64,000 nt of DNA. Source: Clostridiales bacterium (GTDB lineage: Bacteria > Bacillota > Clostridia > Lachnospirales > Lachnospiraceae). Below are positions 24,421 to 33,728 of this stretch, in pieces. Position numbers and translations under genes: made by a program. Where the stretch lies: the NCBI GenBank assembly GCA_015655075.1, contig JAATFT010000084.1, positions 62,001 to 126,000 on the forward strand. Reading direction: 5' to 3'. Each line of letters begins with the position of its first letter. The first letter of the stretch is position 1. The notes below the pieces were generated by a model. That model was not told the DNA's origin, did not search any database, and was given only the letters and a program-made list of their open reading frames with translations.

Positions 24421-25686
24421 ATGACAGAGCATGATATCGTAATTATCGGCGGAGGTCCGGCAGGTCTTGCGGCTGCTGATGCGGCAAGGAAGGCCGGCAT
24501 CGAGGATATAATGATTCTGGAAAGAGAGGCTTATTTAGGAGGCATCTTAAACCAGTGTATTCACAACGGCTTCGGCCTTCACACATTCAAGGAAGAACTG
24601 ACCGGACCGGAATACGCAGTCCGCTATATTAAAATGATCGAAGAAGAGAACATTCCCTACCTGTTAAATACCATGGTTCTTGATATCGGCAGGGATAAAG
24701 TGCTGACCATCATAAACAGAGGGGAAGGCCTGACCACCATAAAAGCAGGCGCCGTTATTCTTGCCATGGGATGCAGGGAACGTCCCAGGGGAGCCCTTAA
24801 TATACCGGGATTCCGCCCGGCAGGAATTTATTCGGCAGGAACCGCCCAGAGACTTATGAACATGGAAGGCTATGAGGTGGGAAAAGAAGCGGTAATCTTA
24901 GGCTCCGGAGACATTGGTCTTATTATGGCAAGACGCATGACCTTAGAGGGCGCCAGGGTAAAGGCGGTCGCGGAGCTTATGCCTTATTCCGGCGGCTTAA
25001 AGCGGAACATCGTTCAGTGCCTTGATGATTATGGGATTTCGTTAAAATTAAGCCATACGGTGGTGGATATTGAAGGTAAGGAACGGGTGACCGGAGTCAC
25101 TCTGGCGGCAGTGGACGAAAAACGAAAACCCATTCCAGGAACGGAGGAACACTACACCTGTGACACTCTTCTACTTTCCGTAGGTCTGATCCCTGAAAAT
25201 GAACTCTCAAAGGGTGCCGGCGTACAGCTTGATGAGATAACAAGCGGTCCGGTGGTAAATGACCGTCTGGAAACCAGCATAAGCGGAATATTTGCCTGCG
25301 GAAACGTGCTCCACGTTCATGACCTGGTGGATTATGTATCCGAAGAGGCGTCACTTGCCGGAACCAGTGCTGTTTCCTATGTAAAACCCCGGAAAGAGAA
25401 AACTCCTTCCTCTCAGATAAAGATAAAAGCCGCGGGAGGAGTCCGTTACACAGTGCCCCAGTATCTTGATGCAGAAAACATGGAGGATCAGGTAAAGGTC
25501 CGTTTCCGTGTGTCGGACGTATACAGGGACCGCTATATCAGCGTTTATTTTGACAGTGAGAGGGTATCCCACAAAAAGAGGAAAGTCCTGGCTCCCGGTG
25601 AGATGGAGCAGGTGGTCTTAAAAAAAGAAAGTCTGGCAAAATATCCGGATTTGAAACAAATCGTTGTCTGCACGGAGGTGGAATAA
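24421..25686 (+). CDS. NAD(P)/FAD-dependent oxidoreductase (partner of the G3P dehydrogenase)
   Basis: This 421-residue pyridine-nucleotide-disulfide-type flavoprotein has the FAD motif IVIIGGGPAGLAAADAA at the N-terminus and a second nucleotide-binding motif AVILGSGDIGLIMARRM near residue 158. The CGNVLHVHDLVD segment near residue 290 contacts FAD. It probably passes electrons from the GlpA-like subunit to a carrier. It begins 13 nt after the upstream gene with GGAGGAGA as ribosome site. Confidence 0.85.
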   Translation: MTEHDIVIIGGGPAGLAAADAARKAGIEDIMILEREAYLGGILNQCIHNGFGLHTFKEELTGPEYAVRYIKMIEEENIPYLLNTMVLDIGRDKVLTIINRGEGLTTIKAGAVILAMGCRERPRGALNIPGFRPAGIYSAGTAQRLMNMEGYEVGKEAVILGSGDIGLIMARRMTLEGARVKAVAELMPYSGGLKRNIVQCLDDYGISLKLSHTVVDIEGKERVTGVTLAAVDEKRKPIPGTEEHYTCDTLLLSVGLIPENELSKGAGVQLDEITSGPVVNDRLETSISGIFACGNVLHVHDLVDYVSEEASLAGTSAVSYVKPRKEKTPSSQIKIKAAGGVRYTVPQYLDAENMEDQVKVRFRVSDVYRDRYISVYFDSERVSHKKRKVLAPGEMEQVVLKKESLAKYPDLKQIVVCTEVE

Positions 25687-25687
25687 C

Positions 25688-26059
25688 ATGGAAGAGAGAG
25701 AACTGATCTGTATCTGCTGTCCCCTGGGCTGTCCCTTAACGGTACGCATGGAAAACGGAGGGACTACAGTAACAGGCAATTCCTGCGGCAGGGGCGCAGA
25801 ATACGGGAAGAAAGAGGTCTTAAGCCCCACCAGGGTGGTGACATCAACCGTAAGCATCAAAGGCGGAGACTTTGTCATGGTGCCGGTAAAAACCAGGGAA
25901 GACATCCCGAAAGACAAAATATTTGACTGCATGGAAGAGATCCGCAAAGCATTGGTTTCTGCCCCGGTTTCCATCGGAGATGTAATCATCGCGGACTGTG
26001 CAGGGACGGGAGTCTCTGTGATAGCAACGAGAAATGTGAGAAAAACAGAAGATATCTAG
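25688..26059 (+). CDS. DUF1667 domain protein
   Basis: This 123-residue cysteine-containing protein has CICCPLGCPL and NSCGRG near the N-terminus, likely an Fe-S or metal site, and a downstream TRVVTSTV segment. It is the regular third partner of the GlpA-like/NAD-FAD pair in Firmicutes and may be the electron-transfer subunit. It starts immediately after the upstream stop with GGAGGTGG. Confidence 0.85.
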   Translation: MEERELICICCPLGCPLTVRMENGGTTVTGNSCGRGAEYGKKEVLSPTRVVTSTVSIKGGDFVMVPVKTREDIPKDKIFDCMEEIRKALVSAPVSIGDVIIADCAGTGVSVIATRNVRKTEDI

Positions 26060-26080
26060 AGTCCAATTTCAGCTTCGCAT

Positions 26081-26129
26081 AATACGATATACAGTGTCAT
26101 CCTTGGAACAAAGCACTGTATATTGTATT
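26081..26129 (+). terminator. Hairpin after the G3P dehydrogenase operon
   Basis: AATACGATATACAGTG pairs with CACTGTATATTGTATT. The stem is long but has no T tract. Confidence 0.5.
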
Positions 26130-26186
26130 GAGTTCAGAGAAAAATTACTTTTGGAACATCCTTATCTTTTTGAAAAGGATAATGTT

Positions 26187-26324
26187 ATGTTAAAAGATAC
26201 AGAGATACGTATTATTAAAATGCTCTTAGGAATTATCTTAATAAGTCTGGGGATGCCCCTCATTTTAAAAGCCGGGCTTGACCAGAGTACCGAGGCGGAC
26301 GCATATAGTTTAACCCTATTGTAA
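26187..26324 (+). pseudogene. YczE/YitT-like membrane protein, N-terminal fragment (copy 2)
   Basis: MLKDTEIRIIKMLLG then LILKAGLDQST closely matches copy 1 at 22660. Nucleotide identity extends upstream into TTTTTGAAAAGGATAA and ends at the same GCGGACGCATATAG. It is too short to be a functional permease. Confidence 0.6.
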
Positions 26325-26620
26325 ATTAAGGATTAGTGTGGTACTATTAAAGCAGGTTAGCAGAAACTAACCTGCTCTGATAGTAATCCAAGAGTATTCT
26401 CCAGGCTTTATATTTCATGGATTCCGATATGTTAAGGCTGAGGGGATTGAGCGTAAGCAGATTGGCAGGCAGTGCTGCCCCCAGGCGTATCAGAGGAACC
26501 TGCGTTTGACAGTAACCGGATGAATATTGACAGGAGCAGCTATGAAATAATCTGGAAGCCATAATGAAGCTGAAATACTGTAATTACAATAAATGTTATA
26601 TGTGAAGGAGGACGGCGACG
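26325..26620. other. Intergenic region with hairpin
   Basis: AGCAGGTTAG/CTAACCTGCT (about 26350-26374) is a perfect hairpin without a T tract. The remaining bases hold no recognisable gene; GAAGGAGG precedes the esterase start. Confidence 0.4.
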
Positions 26621-27550
26621 ATGAAACAGGAATTAATAGCCCCGTATGAAGAACTGGAAAAGATGTTTGTTAATATGGCAAAAGCGCAGGATAAGGTATA
26701 TGCCTCTTTACCTACGGACGGAAAACGTATGCGGATACCGTTGAAAGGGCGCGAAATTGAAGTGGTGTATTATAAAGCGGATAAGAAAAATGCACCGGTA
26801 ATATTTGGAGCCTATGGCGGTGGTTTTATTATGGGCGGCTGTGCTTATGATAACCTTCTCTGGAAAACAATTTCAAAGGAATATGAGTGTAATGTAATAT
26901 CGATTGGTTATAGAAAAGCACCGGATTACCGATTCCCATGTGCGTTACATGATGTTTATAATACCATCTGTTATTTTATGGAGCACGCATGGGAGTTTGA
27001 TTTTGATAAAGAAAAAGCAATGACTTTCGGAAGCAGTGCCGGTGCAAATCTTGCAACGGCAGCAGCTTTGCTTGACAGGCAGAAGGGCACGAACTATATT
27101 AAAACACAGATTTTAAACTATCCATACCTGGATTTGGCAACAGACCCGGAAGAAAAGGGACATGGGGACCAGGAACTGTTAATGTACTATTTGTTTCCTG
27201 ATCAATATGTAAATGACAAAACGGAATTAAAAAATCCATTGGTATCACCTGTTTATGCCGCTCAGGAAGAACTTAGCGGTATGCCAAAGACCATTATTGT
27301 TTGCGGTGAAAACGATAGACTTCACATTGAGGGTGAAAAATATGCAGATATGTTAAAAGAAAGTGGAGTAGAGGTATATTGTCAGACTTTCAGTGGCATG
27401 GAGCACGGTTTCATAGAATTTTATTTTTACCATCAATATACTACGATAGATCAGTCGTTTGGAACGGATCGGATGAAAGAAGATTTTAAGAGCGGCAAAC
27501 TGTCTGAAACAGCAAAGTCAGCAATACGGTTTATAAAAGCACATTTGTAG
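26621..27550 (+). CDS. Alpha/beta hydrolase (acetylesterase-like)
   Basis: This 309-residue cytoplasmic hydrolase of the hormone-sensitive-lipase/Aes type has oxyanion loop AYGGGFIMGG near residue 67, nucleophile Ser in TFGSSAGAN, Asp in CGENDRLH and His in GMEHGF. The first glycine-rich motif starts with Tyr instead of the usual His. It probably deacylates small esters. It has its own ribosome site (GAAGGAGG) and no clear operon partner. Confidence 0.85.
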   Translation: MKQELIAPYEELEKMFVNMAKAQDKVYASLPTDGKRMRIPLKGREIEVVYYKADKKNAPVIFGAYGGGFIMGGCAYDNLLWKTISKEYECNVISIGYRKAPDYRFPCALHDVYNTICYFMEHAWEFDFDKEKAMTFGSSAGANLATAAALLDRQKGTNYIKTQILNYPYLDLATDPEEKGHGDQELLMYYLFPDQYVNDKTELKNPLVSPVYAAQEELSGMPKTIIVCGENDRLHIEGEKYADMLKESGVEVYCQTFSGMEHGFIEFYFYHQYTTIDQSFGTDRMKEDFKSGKLSETAKSAIRFIKAHL

Positions 27551-27595
27551 ATTATATAATAAAGCAAGCACACTAATAGCAAAGCTGGTGTTACT

Positions 27596-28486
27596 ATGAA
27601 AAAATGTAAGAATACGGTATTGATTTATGGAGCCGGAGTGATTGGAAGCCTTTATGCGGCAAAGTTATCAGCATGCGGTTACGGAATAACACTTTTAGCA
27701 CGGGGCAGCCGTTTGAAGGAATTACAGGAAAAAGGGCTGCTGTATCAGGAGAATTGGATAAAACGAGCAAAGGTCAGGGTGATATCGGAAATAGCAGAGG
27801 GGGATAAGTTTGATTACATTTTCCTTACCGTCAGGGCAGAACAGGTGCATGAGGCATTAGGGATGCTGAAAGAAAATAAAAGCTCTACAATTGTAACTAT
27901 GGTGAATACACTTGAAAACTATGGGGAATGGGAGAATATAGCAGGAAAAGGACGAATACTGCCTGCATTTCCGGGAGCCGGGGGCAGTATAAAAAACGGA
28001 GTTTTAAAAGCGAAGCTTACACCTGCTTTGGTTCAACCCACTACTTTTGGGGAAATAGACGGTAAAAAAACAGATCGGGTAATGCGATTGAAGAAAATGT
28101 TTACTGCGGCTGGAATACCGGTACAAACGGTACCGGATATGCATAAATGGCAGCTTTGTCATCTGGCGATGGTAGTACCCCTGGCAGATGCATACTATAT
28201 AACAGAAAAAGAACCAGAAAAGGTAGCCTGGGATCAAAGAACAATGAAAAGGACGGCAAAACGCCTTAAGAAGAATTTTAATCTGCTACGGGAAAAAGGG
28301 GTTCGCTTATCACCATTTAAAATGAATATAATATGTTTCCTGCCGGTACCTTTACTGGCATATACTCTGAAGTATGTATATAAGAGTGATTTTGGAAACC
28401 TGTTTATGTATCAGCATGCAATGAAAGCAAAAGAAGAAATGGCAACGCTGCATAGGGAGTTTTATAGGTTTTTAAGAACAGATTAA
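27596..28486 (+). CDS. Ketopantoate reductase-like (PanE/ApbA family) oxidoreductase
   Basis: This 296-residue NAD(P)-binding protein has the Rossmann motif LIYGAGVIGSLYAAKL at the N-terminus and a C-terminal helical domain. Lys in MHKWQLCHLA is at the place of the conserved catalytic Lys region of PanE. The C-terminus diverges from true PanE, so it may act on a different 2-keto acid. The gene starts 45 nt after the esterase. Confidence 0.75.
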   Translation: MKKCKNTVLIYGAGVIGSLYAAKLSACGYGITLLARGSRLKELQEKGLLYQENWIKRAKVRVISEIAEGDKFDYIFLTVRAEQVHEALGMLKENKSSTIVTMVNTLENYGEWENIAGKGRILPAFPGAGGSIKNGVLKAKLTPALVQPTTFGEIDGKKTDRVMRLKKMFTAAGIPVQTVPDMHKWQLCHLAMVVPLADAYYITEKEPEKVAWDQRTMKRTAKRLKKNFNLLREKGVRLSPFKMNIICFLPVPLLAYTLKYVYKSDFGNLFMYQHAMKAKEEMATLHREFYRFLRTD

Positions 28487-28575
28487 CCAAAGCAAAACGT
28501 CGGCCGTTTCCAATGCTTTGAGCTACTTTTTAGAAAAAATGGGGAACTTAAAAGGAACTTAAAATTAAAACAAGG

Positions 28576-28604
28576 TTGACATTATATTCACCTGATGTTA
28601 GAAT
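28576..28604 (+). promoter_or_regulatory. Promoter of the antiterminator-PTS operon
   Basis: TTGACA (28576-28581), a 17-bp spacer and TAGAAT (28599-28604) with an extended TGT. Confidence 0.85.
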
Positions 28605-28631
28605 GATAAAGATAAGATAAGTTAACATTTA

Positions 28632-28702
28632 GGATTGTGACTGTACGCACAGGCAAGACCGACTTAGTAATATTAAAAATATTACAAGGCCAGGTCTTTT
28701 TT
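28632..28702 (+). promoter_or_regulatory. RAT antiterminator site overlapping a terminator (first)
   Basis: 28632-28660 begins GGATTGTGACTG and ends GCACAGGCAAGACC, closely matching the RAT consensus bound by BglG/LicT proteins. Its last bases (AAGACC, 28655-28660) form the left arm of a terminator that closes with GGTCTTTTTT at 28693-28702. The two structures are mutually exclusive. Confidence 0.9.
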
Positions 28703-28735
28703 CTTTCAGGGGATGCAGGGAATACGAGGACGGGG

Positions 28736-29569
28736 ATGTATAAGATAATTAAAGTCGTAAATAATAATTTTGTATGTTCTATTAATGAAAAAGGCGAAGA
28801 AATTATTTTAAGAGGTCCTGGCATTGGCTTTCAAAAGAAAATCAATGATATAGCGGAAGAAAGCAGAATAGAAAAAATATACAGCATGTCTTCCCAGTCC
28901 GTACTAAATAAACTCCAAAGCCTGGTAAATAATATACCGTTAGAGCATATCCAGATTTGTACTGAAATCATTGAAGATATTAAAACCAAATTGGATAAAA
29001 GATTAAATGATAATATTTATATTTCTTTAACGGACCATTTAAGTTTTGCCATAGAACGGAAGCGCTTAAATTTAGAATACAGGAATGCTCTTTTATGGGA
29101 AATCAAAAAATTTTACCAGCCGGAATATCAAATGGGTTTGCGTGCATTGGATATTATTAAGGATAAGCTTGGAGTGAGTCTTTTGGAGGATGAGGCCGGT
29201 TTTATAGCACTTCATATCGTGAATGCGGAGCTGGATACCAATATCGGCGATATGATGAAAATAACTACTTTGATCCAGGATATTTTAGAAATAACTAAAA
29301 ATTATTATCAAATTGAATTGGATGAAGAATCCTTGCATTATGAAAGATTTATCGTCCATTTGAAATATTTCGGGCAAAGGTTATTTAACAATAAGACGGT
29401 AAAAGACGATGACTTTCAACTGCAGGAAATGATTAAAACAAGTTACAGCAAGGATTACCAATGTGCAGAAATCATAGGCAATTATGTAAAAGAAAAGTAT
29501 CACAGGGAATTAACAGGGGAGGAGATGATGTTTTTAACAATACATTTAAAAAGAATTACAATGGAATGA
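28736..29569 (+). CDS. BglG/LicT-family transcription antiterminator
   Basis: This 277-residue regulator has an N-terminal CAT RNA-binding domain (about 1-58: MYKIIKVVNNNFVCSI) and two PRD domains (about 65-170 and 175-277) with phosphorylatable His in SLTDHLSFAIERK and ALHIVNAE. It binds RAT hairpins and prevents termination when its PTS sugar is present. The ATG at 28736 follows GAGGACGGGG and gives the normal CAT start; upstream frame is leader RNA. RAT sites lie before this gene and before the downstream PTS gene, so it controls both. Confidence 0.9.
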   Translation: MYKIIKVVNNNFVCSINEKGEEIILRGPGIGFQKKINDIAEESRIEKIYSMSSQSVLNKLQSLVNNIPLEHIQICTEIIEDIKTKLDKRLNDNIYISLTDHLSFAIERKRLNLEYRNALLWEIKKFYQPEYQMGLRALDIIKDKLGVSLLEDEAGFIALHIVNAELDTNIGDMMKITTLIQDILEITKNYYQIELDEESLHYERFIVHLKYFGQRLFNNKTVKDDDFQLQEMIKTSYSKDYQCAEIIGNYVKEKYHRELTGEEMMFLTIHLKRITME

Positions 29570-29573
29570 AGAT

Positions 29574-29629
29574 GGATTGTGACTGGTTATGCAGGCAAGA
29601 CCTAATTAGCAATAATTGGGTCTTTTTTT
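29574..29629 (+). promoter_or_regulatory. RAT antiterminator site overlapping a terminator (second)
   Basis: 29574-29602 begins GGATTGTGACTGG and ends GCAGGCAAGACC. AAGACC is also the left arm of a terminator closing with GGGTCTTTTTTT (to 29629). It lies between the antiterminator gene and the EIICBA gene. Confidence 0.9.
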
Positions 29630-29702
29630 ATGCAATAGAAAATTGCGTTGATCTGTCGGTTTGACTGGTTTTACAAATTAAAAACATATGGAGGAATTTT
29701 TA

Positions 29703-31865
29703 ATGAAAGATAAACTTTTTGGAGTACTACAACGTGTCGGCAGGTCCTTTATGCTGCCCATTGCCATATTGCCCATAGCAGGTTTATTCTTAGGAATCGG
29801 AGGGTCTTTTACCAATGAAACCATGCTTGAGACCTATAATTTATTGAACCTTTTAGGACCAGGTACCTTTGCCTATGCCATTCTTTCCGTCCTTAAGGCA
29901 GCAGGTGCCATTGTATTTGACAATCTGCCCCTGATTTTTGCCATGGGTGTCGCCATTGGAATGGCAAAAAGGGAAAAAGAGGTAGCGGCATTATCCGGTG
30001 CCATTGCATTTTTTGTTATGCATGCTTCAATCGGTGCAATGATTGATATTAACGGGGGATCGGAAGCTATGTTAGCCGGTTCAACTGCATCGGTGCTAGG
30101 TATTAATTCCCTTCAGATGGGGGTATTTGGCGGTATTATTGTGGGACTTGGCGTTGCATCCTTACACAATCGTTATTATAAAATAGAACTTCCGCAGGTA
30201 TTATCATTTTTTGGCGGTACCAGATTTATTCCAATCATTTCAGCAGTTGTTTACTTAGTAGTAGGACTTTTGATGTTCTATATATGGCCAACGGTGCAAA
30301 GCGGCATCTATTCCGTGGGAAATCTGGTCCGCAATTCCGGTTACGGCGGTACTATGTTATACGGAATTATGGAAAGGGCTTTAATTCCTTTTGGTTTACA
30401 TCATGTATTCTATCTTCCCTTCTGGCAGACAGCGGTGGGGGGCACTGCAGAGGTAGGCGGCCAGCTGATTGAAGGGGCACAGAATATTTTCTTTGCGGAA
30501 TTAGGAACAAGGGATATTGTTCATTTTAATGTAGAGGCAACCAGATTTATGTCCGGTAAATTCCCGTTTATGATTTTCGGTCTGCCGGGAGCGGCACTTG
30601 CCATGTATCGTTGTGCCAAGGACAGTAAGAAAAAAATAGTGGGAGGGTTACTGCTTTCTGCAGCACTGACATCTATTTTAACCGGTATTACGGAACCTAT
30701 TGAATTTACCTTCCTGTTTGTTGCACCTGTGCTTTATGTCATACATTGTGTTTTCGCAGGAGCTTCATACATGTTTATGCACATGTTAAACGTTGGAGTG
30801 GGGATGACCTTCTCAGGCGGATTTATAGATTTGTTCCTGTTTGGTATATTACAGGGAAATGCGAAAACAAACTGGATTAATATTGTCCTGATCGGTGTTG
30901 TTTATTTTGTCGTTTATTATATTTTATTTAAATTTTTAATCTTGAAATTTAATTTTAAAACCCCAGGACGGGAAGAGGATGACGAGGAAACAAAGTTATA
31001 TACAAGGGCTGATGTAAATGCGGCAAAAGAAAATAAGGCAAAAGCCGGTACACCTGGAAATGATGAGGTATCTGCAATAATAATCAGGGGCCTTGGCGGC
31101 AGCAATAATATCAGTGATGTGGACTGCTGTGCAACAAGATTACGTATTACGGTAAATAATCCGGATATAATTAACGAAGAGGATTTAAAGCAAAGCGGAG
31201 CAGCCGGAATAATAAAAAAGGGTAACGGTATCCAGGTTATTTACGGACCCCGGGTAACCGTAATAAAATCCAACTTAGAGGATTATCTGGCAGATGGCAG
31301 CCATTCTTCAGAGGCAGCATCTGATGCCACTGGAATGAAAGGGGCCCAGGAAGCAAATCAGGGCAAAGATGAGGGAAATGGTATAAGGAGGAATGAGAAG
31401 AAGGAAGCAAAAGAAATAATCATTTATTCACCGATAGAAGGAAATGCAGTGGATCTGGAAACGGTCGGTGACGGAGTATTTTCAAGCGGTATGTTAGGCC
31501 AGGGAATTGCAATTGAACCGGGGAAAGGCCGTGCAGTAGCACCGGTTGCCGGAACGGTATCCGTGGCTTTTGAAACCAGACATGCAATCGGTATCACTTC
31601 AGAGGACGGAGTTGAAATTTTAATTCATATCGGTCTTGATACGGTCCAATTAAACGGCAAATATTATACTATCCATGTGAATGCTGGGGATCATGTGAAT
31701 GTGGGGGATTTACTGGTGGAATTTGATATGGAAAACATTAAAACGGAAGGTTATCCTGTGATCACACCAATCATTATAACCAATACCGCCGACTATAAAC
31801 AGGTAAAACCCTTAAAGTTTGGTCAAGTGAAGGAGAAGGATGAATTAATTAAAATAAGCAGATAA
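29703..31865 (+). CDS. PTS EIICBA, glucose family
   Basis: This 720-residue phosphotransferase permease has IIC first (about 1-415, with IPFGLHHVFYLPFW and GITEPIEFTFLF), then IIB (about 455-535, active Cys476 in CCATRLRI) and, after a charged linker, IIA (about 575-720, His642 in LIHIGLDTV). It imports and phosphorylates glucose, glucosamine or a related sugar. GGAGG precedes the ATG at 29703. Expression should depend on antitermination at the RAT site just upstream. The IIA domain might also phosphorylate the EIICB at 91, which lacks one. Confidence 0.9.
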   Translation: MKDKLFGVLQRVGRSFMLPIAILPIAGLFLGIGGSFTNETMLETYNLLNLLGPGTFAYAILSVLKAAGAIVFDNLPLIFAMGVAIGMAKREKEVAALSGAIAFFVMHASIGAMIDINGGSEAMLAGSTASVLGINSLQMGVFGGIIVGLGVASLHNRYYKIELPQVLSFFGGTRFIPIISAVVYLVVGLLMFYIWPTVQSGIYSVGNLVRNSGYGGTMLYGIMERALIPFGLHHVFYLPFWQTAVGGTAEVGGQLIEGAQNIFFAELGTRDIVHFNVEATRFMSGKFPFMIFGLPGAALAMYRCAKDSKKKIVGGLLLSAALTSILTGITEPIEFTFLFVAPVLYVIHCVFAGASYMFMHMLNVGVGMTFSGGFIDLFLFGILQGNAKTNWINIVLIGVVYFVVYYILFKFLILKFNFKTPGREEDDEETKLYTRADVNAAKENKAKAGTPGNDEVSAIIIRGLGGSNNISDVDCCATRLRITVNNPDIINEEDLKQSGAAGIIKKGNGIQVIYGPRVTVIKSNLEDYLADGSHSSEAASDATGMKGAQEANQGKDEGNGIRRNEKKEAKEIIIYSPIEGNAVDLETVGDGVFSSGMLGQGIAIEPGKGRAVAPVAGTVSVAFETRHAIGITSEDGVEILIHIGLDTVQLNGKYYTIHVNAGDHVNVGDLLVEFDMENIKTEGYPVITPIIITNTADYKQVKPLKFGQVKEKDELIKISR

Positions 31866-32253
31866 TTGTATTAGTTATAAGCTAAGGTGAATAGGCCTAT
31901 GACCGAATGAAATAAAATAACAAAAATAGATAAAAGAAGAGTAAGCCTAAGTAAAATTGGTAAATCAGATAATAAAGGAATATAAAAATAGGGAACGTGC
32001 TTTGTAATTTGGGATTTAACCGAAATTATAAGCACGTTCATTTATTATTAGCCGGAACGTTTCAAAATAGCATTAATAGCTTCTGATTATTTGTAACGGT
32101 CCTCTTATTAATTTTATGAGAACAGCAATTTTTACCAGGTCAAATAATCTGGACGTTGTGATTCATTATTAAGGAAAAGTTTTATTTCGTAATAAAGCGG
32201 AACAGGCGTGTAAGGGATCTATATCAGGAGAAAGGATATTCCCTGTTTTAATC
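31866..32253. other. Intergenic region with terminator hairpin
   Basis: GAACGTGCTT (31993-32002) pairs with AAGCACGTTC (32030-32039) and the arms extend into an inner stem. It can end transcription from the EIICBA gene. No gene recognised in the rest. Confidence 0.55.
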
Positions 32254-33426
32254 TTAAAAATCGACTTCTGTTCCATAATAAGTACAGGCAAGTAATTTTT
32301 CCATTTCCTTCGGAGTTACAGGTCTGGGATTGGAACCGGTACAAGCATCACTAATTGCTAATTCAGCAATGGCTGCAACCTTTTCTAAAAATTCATCCTC
32401 CTTAATACCAAAATCTTTTAAAGTCTTGGGAATATTAAGCTTTACGTTATATTCGTCTATTTTATCACAAAGGGCTTTTACACATTCCGCATCCGTTCCT
32501 GTAATTCCCACGTTTTTTGCAATATCGGCGTAACGTTTTTCGGCGCATTTTGCGTTAAATTTAATTACATAGGGAAGATAGATGGCATTGGCACACCCGT
32601 GAGGTATATGTCCGGTTGAAAAAGCCGCTCCGGTTTTATGCGCCATGGAATGAACAATACCTAAAAGTGCATTGGAGAATGCCTGCCCGGCCAGACACTG
32701 TGCGTAATGCATTTGTTCTCTTGCCGTCTTGTCACCCTGATAAGAGGCGGGAAGATATTCAAATACCATCTGGATTGCTTTTAAAGCCAGGGGATCGGTA
32801 AAGGGACTGTTAAGGGTGGATACATAAGCCTCCGTCGCATGGGTCAGTGCGTCCATACCGGTATGGGCCGCTAAGGTGGGGGGCATGGTTTGGGCTAAGG
32901 CAGGATCTACGATTGCAATATCAGGAGTGATATTAAAATCGGCTAAAGGATATTTAATGCCCTTTGCATAGTCCGTAATTACGGAAAATGCCGTTACTTC
33001 CGTAGCGGTACCGGAGGTAGAGGGAATTGCAATGAATTTCGCCTTCTGTCTTAACGTCGGGAAGGAAAAGGGCTTTATAATTTCATCAAAGGTGGTATCC
33101 GGATATTCATAAAATACCCACATTGCTTTAGCGGCATCAATAGGGGAGCCGCCTCCCATGCCGATAATCCAGTCCGGTTCATATTCCCTCATGGCAGCGG
33201 CGCCTTTCATTACCGTTTCCACGGAAGGGTCCGGTTCCACATTTTCAAATAACCTGGTTTCAATTCCAGCTTCCGTTAAATAATTAACTGCTTTATCTAC
33301 AAAACCGAACCTTTTCATGGAACCGCCGCCTAAAACCAGGATGGCTTTTTTCCCTTTTATGTTCTTAAGCTGTTCTAACGCGCCATTTCCATAGTACATA
33401 TCTCGGGGTAATGTGTATCTCATCAT
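32254..33426 (-). CDS. Iron-containing alcohol dehydrogenase
   Basis: This group III (iron) alcohol dehydrogenase of about 390 residues reduces aldehydes such as butyraldehyde with NAD(P)H. Nucleotide-binding GMGGGSPIDAAKA is near residue 95. Metal ligands are Asp in IAIVDPAL and His in THATEAY, GIVHSMAHK and GHIPHGCANA. The ATG at 33426 follows AAGGAGG; an in-frame ATG at 33471 has no ribosome site. Single gene on the minus strand. Confidence 0.9.
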   Translation of the reverse strand: MMRYTLPRDMYYGNGALEQLKNIKGKKAILVLGGGSMKRFGFVDKAVNYLTEAGIETRLFENVEPDPSVETVMKGAAAMREYEPDWIIGMGGGSPIDAAKAMWVFYEYPDTTFDEIIKPFSFPTLRQKAKFIAIPSTSGTATEVTAFSVITDYAKGIKYPLADFNITPDIAIVDPALAQTMPPTLAAHTGMDALTHATEAYVSTLNSPFTDPLALKAIQMVFEYLPASYQGDKTAREQMHYAQCLAGQAFSNALLGIVHSMAHKTGAAFSTGHIPHGCANAIYLPYVIKFNAKCAEKRYADIAKNVGITGTDAECVKALCDKIDEYNVKLNIPKTLKDFGIKEDEFLEKVAAIAELAISDACTGSNPRPVTPKEMEKLLACTYYGTEVDF

Positions 33427-33728
33427 GATATAATCCTCCTTATAAATGTTTTGCTTGTTTATGACCTTCACAAAACATTATAACATTGTTAATAAATTAA
33501 CACAATAGTAATTTTTAATATTTAATTATTATTAAATCCCTTTGAATTGTACTATTACATAGAAGATTTTCAGTCTGGTAATTATTCATCTTGTACTGAT
33601 TGAATTTATGAAGCAAATCCACACTTTTATTTGGCAGCTTCGCCAGTAAATTTTTATATATAATGTGTATCCCAAGAGCTATTTCCTGTATCCTGATGTC
33701 CTGAAAGTGATTTAAATATCTAATTTTT
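33427..33728. other. Intergenic region
   Basis: AT-rich region between two minus-strand genes. I see no gene, strong hairpin or clear promoter pair beyond the ribosome site of the dehydrogenase. Confidence 0.3.
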
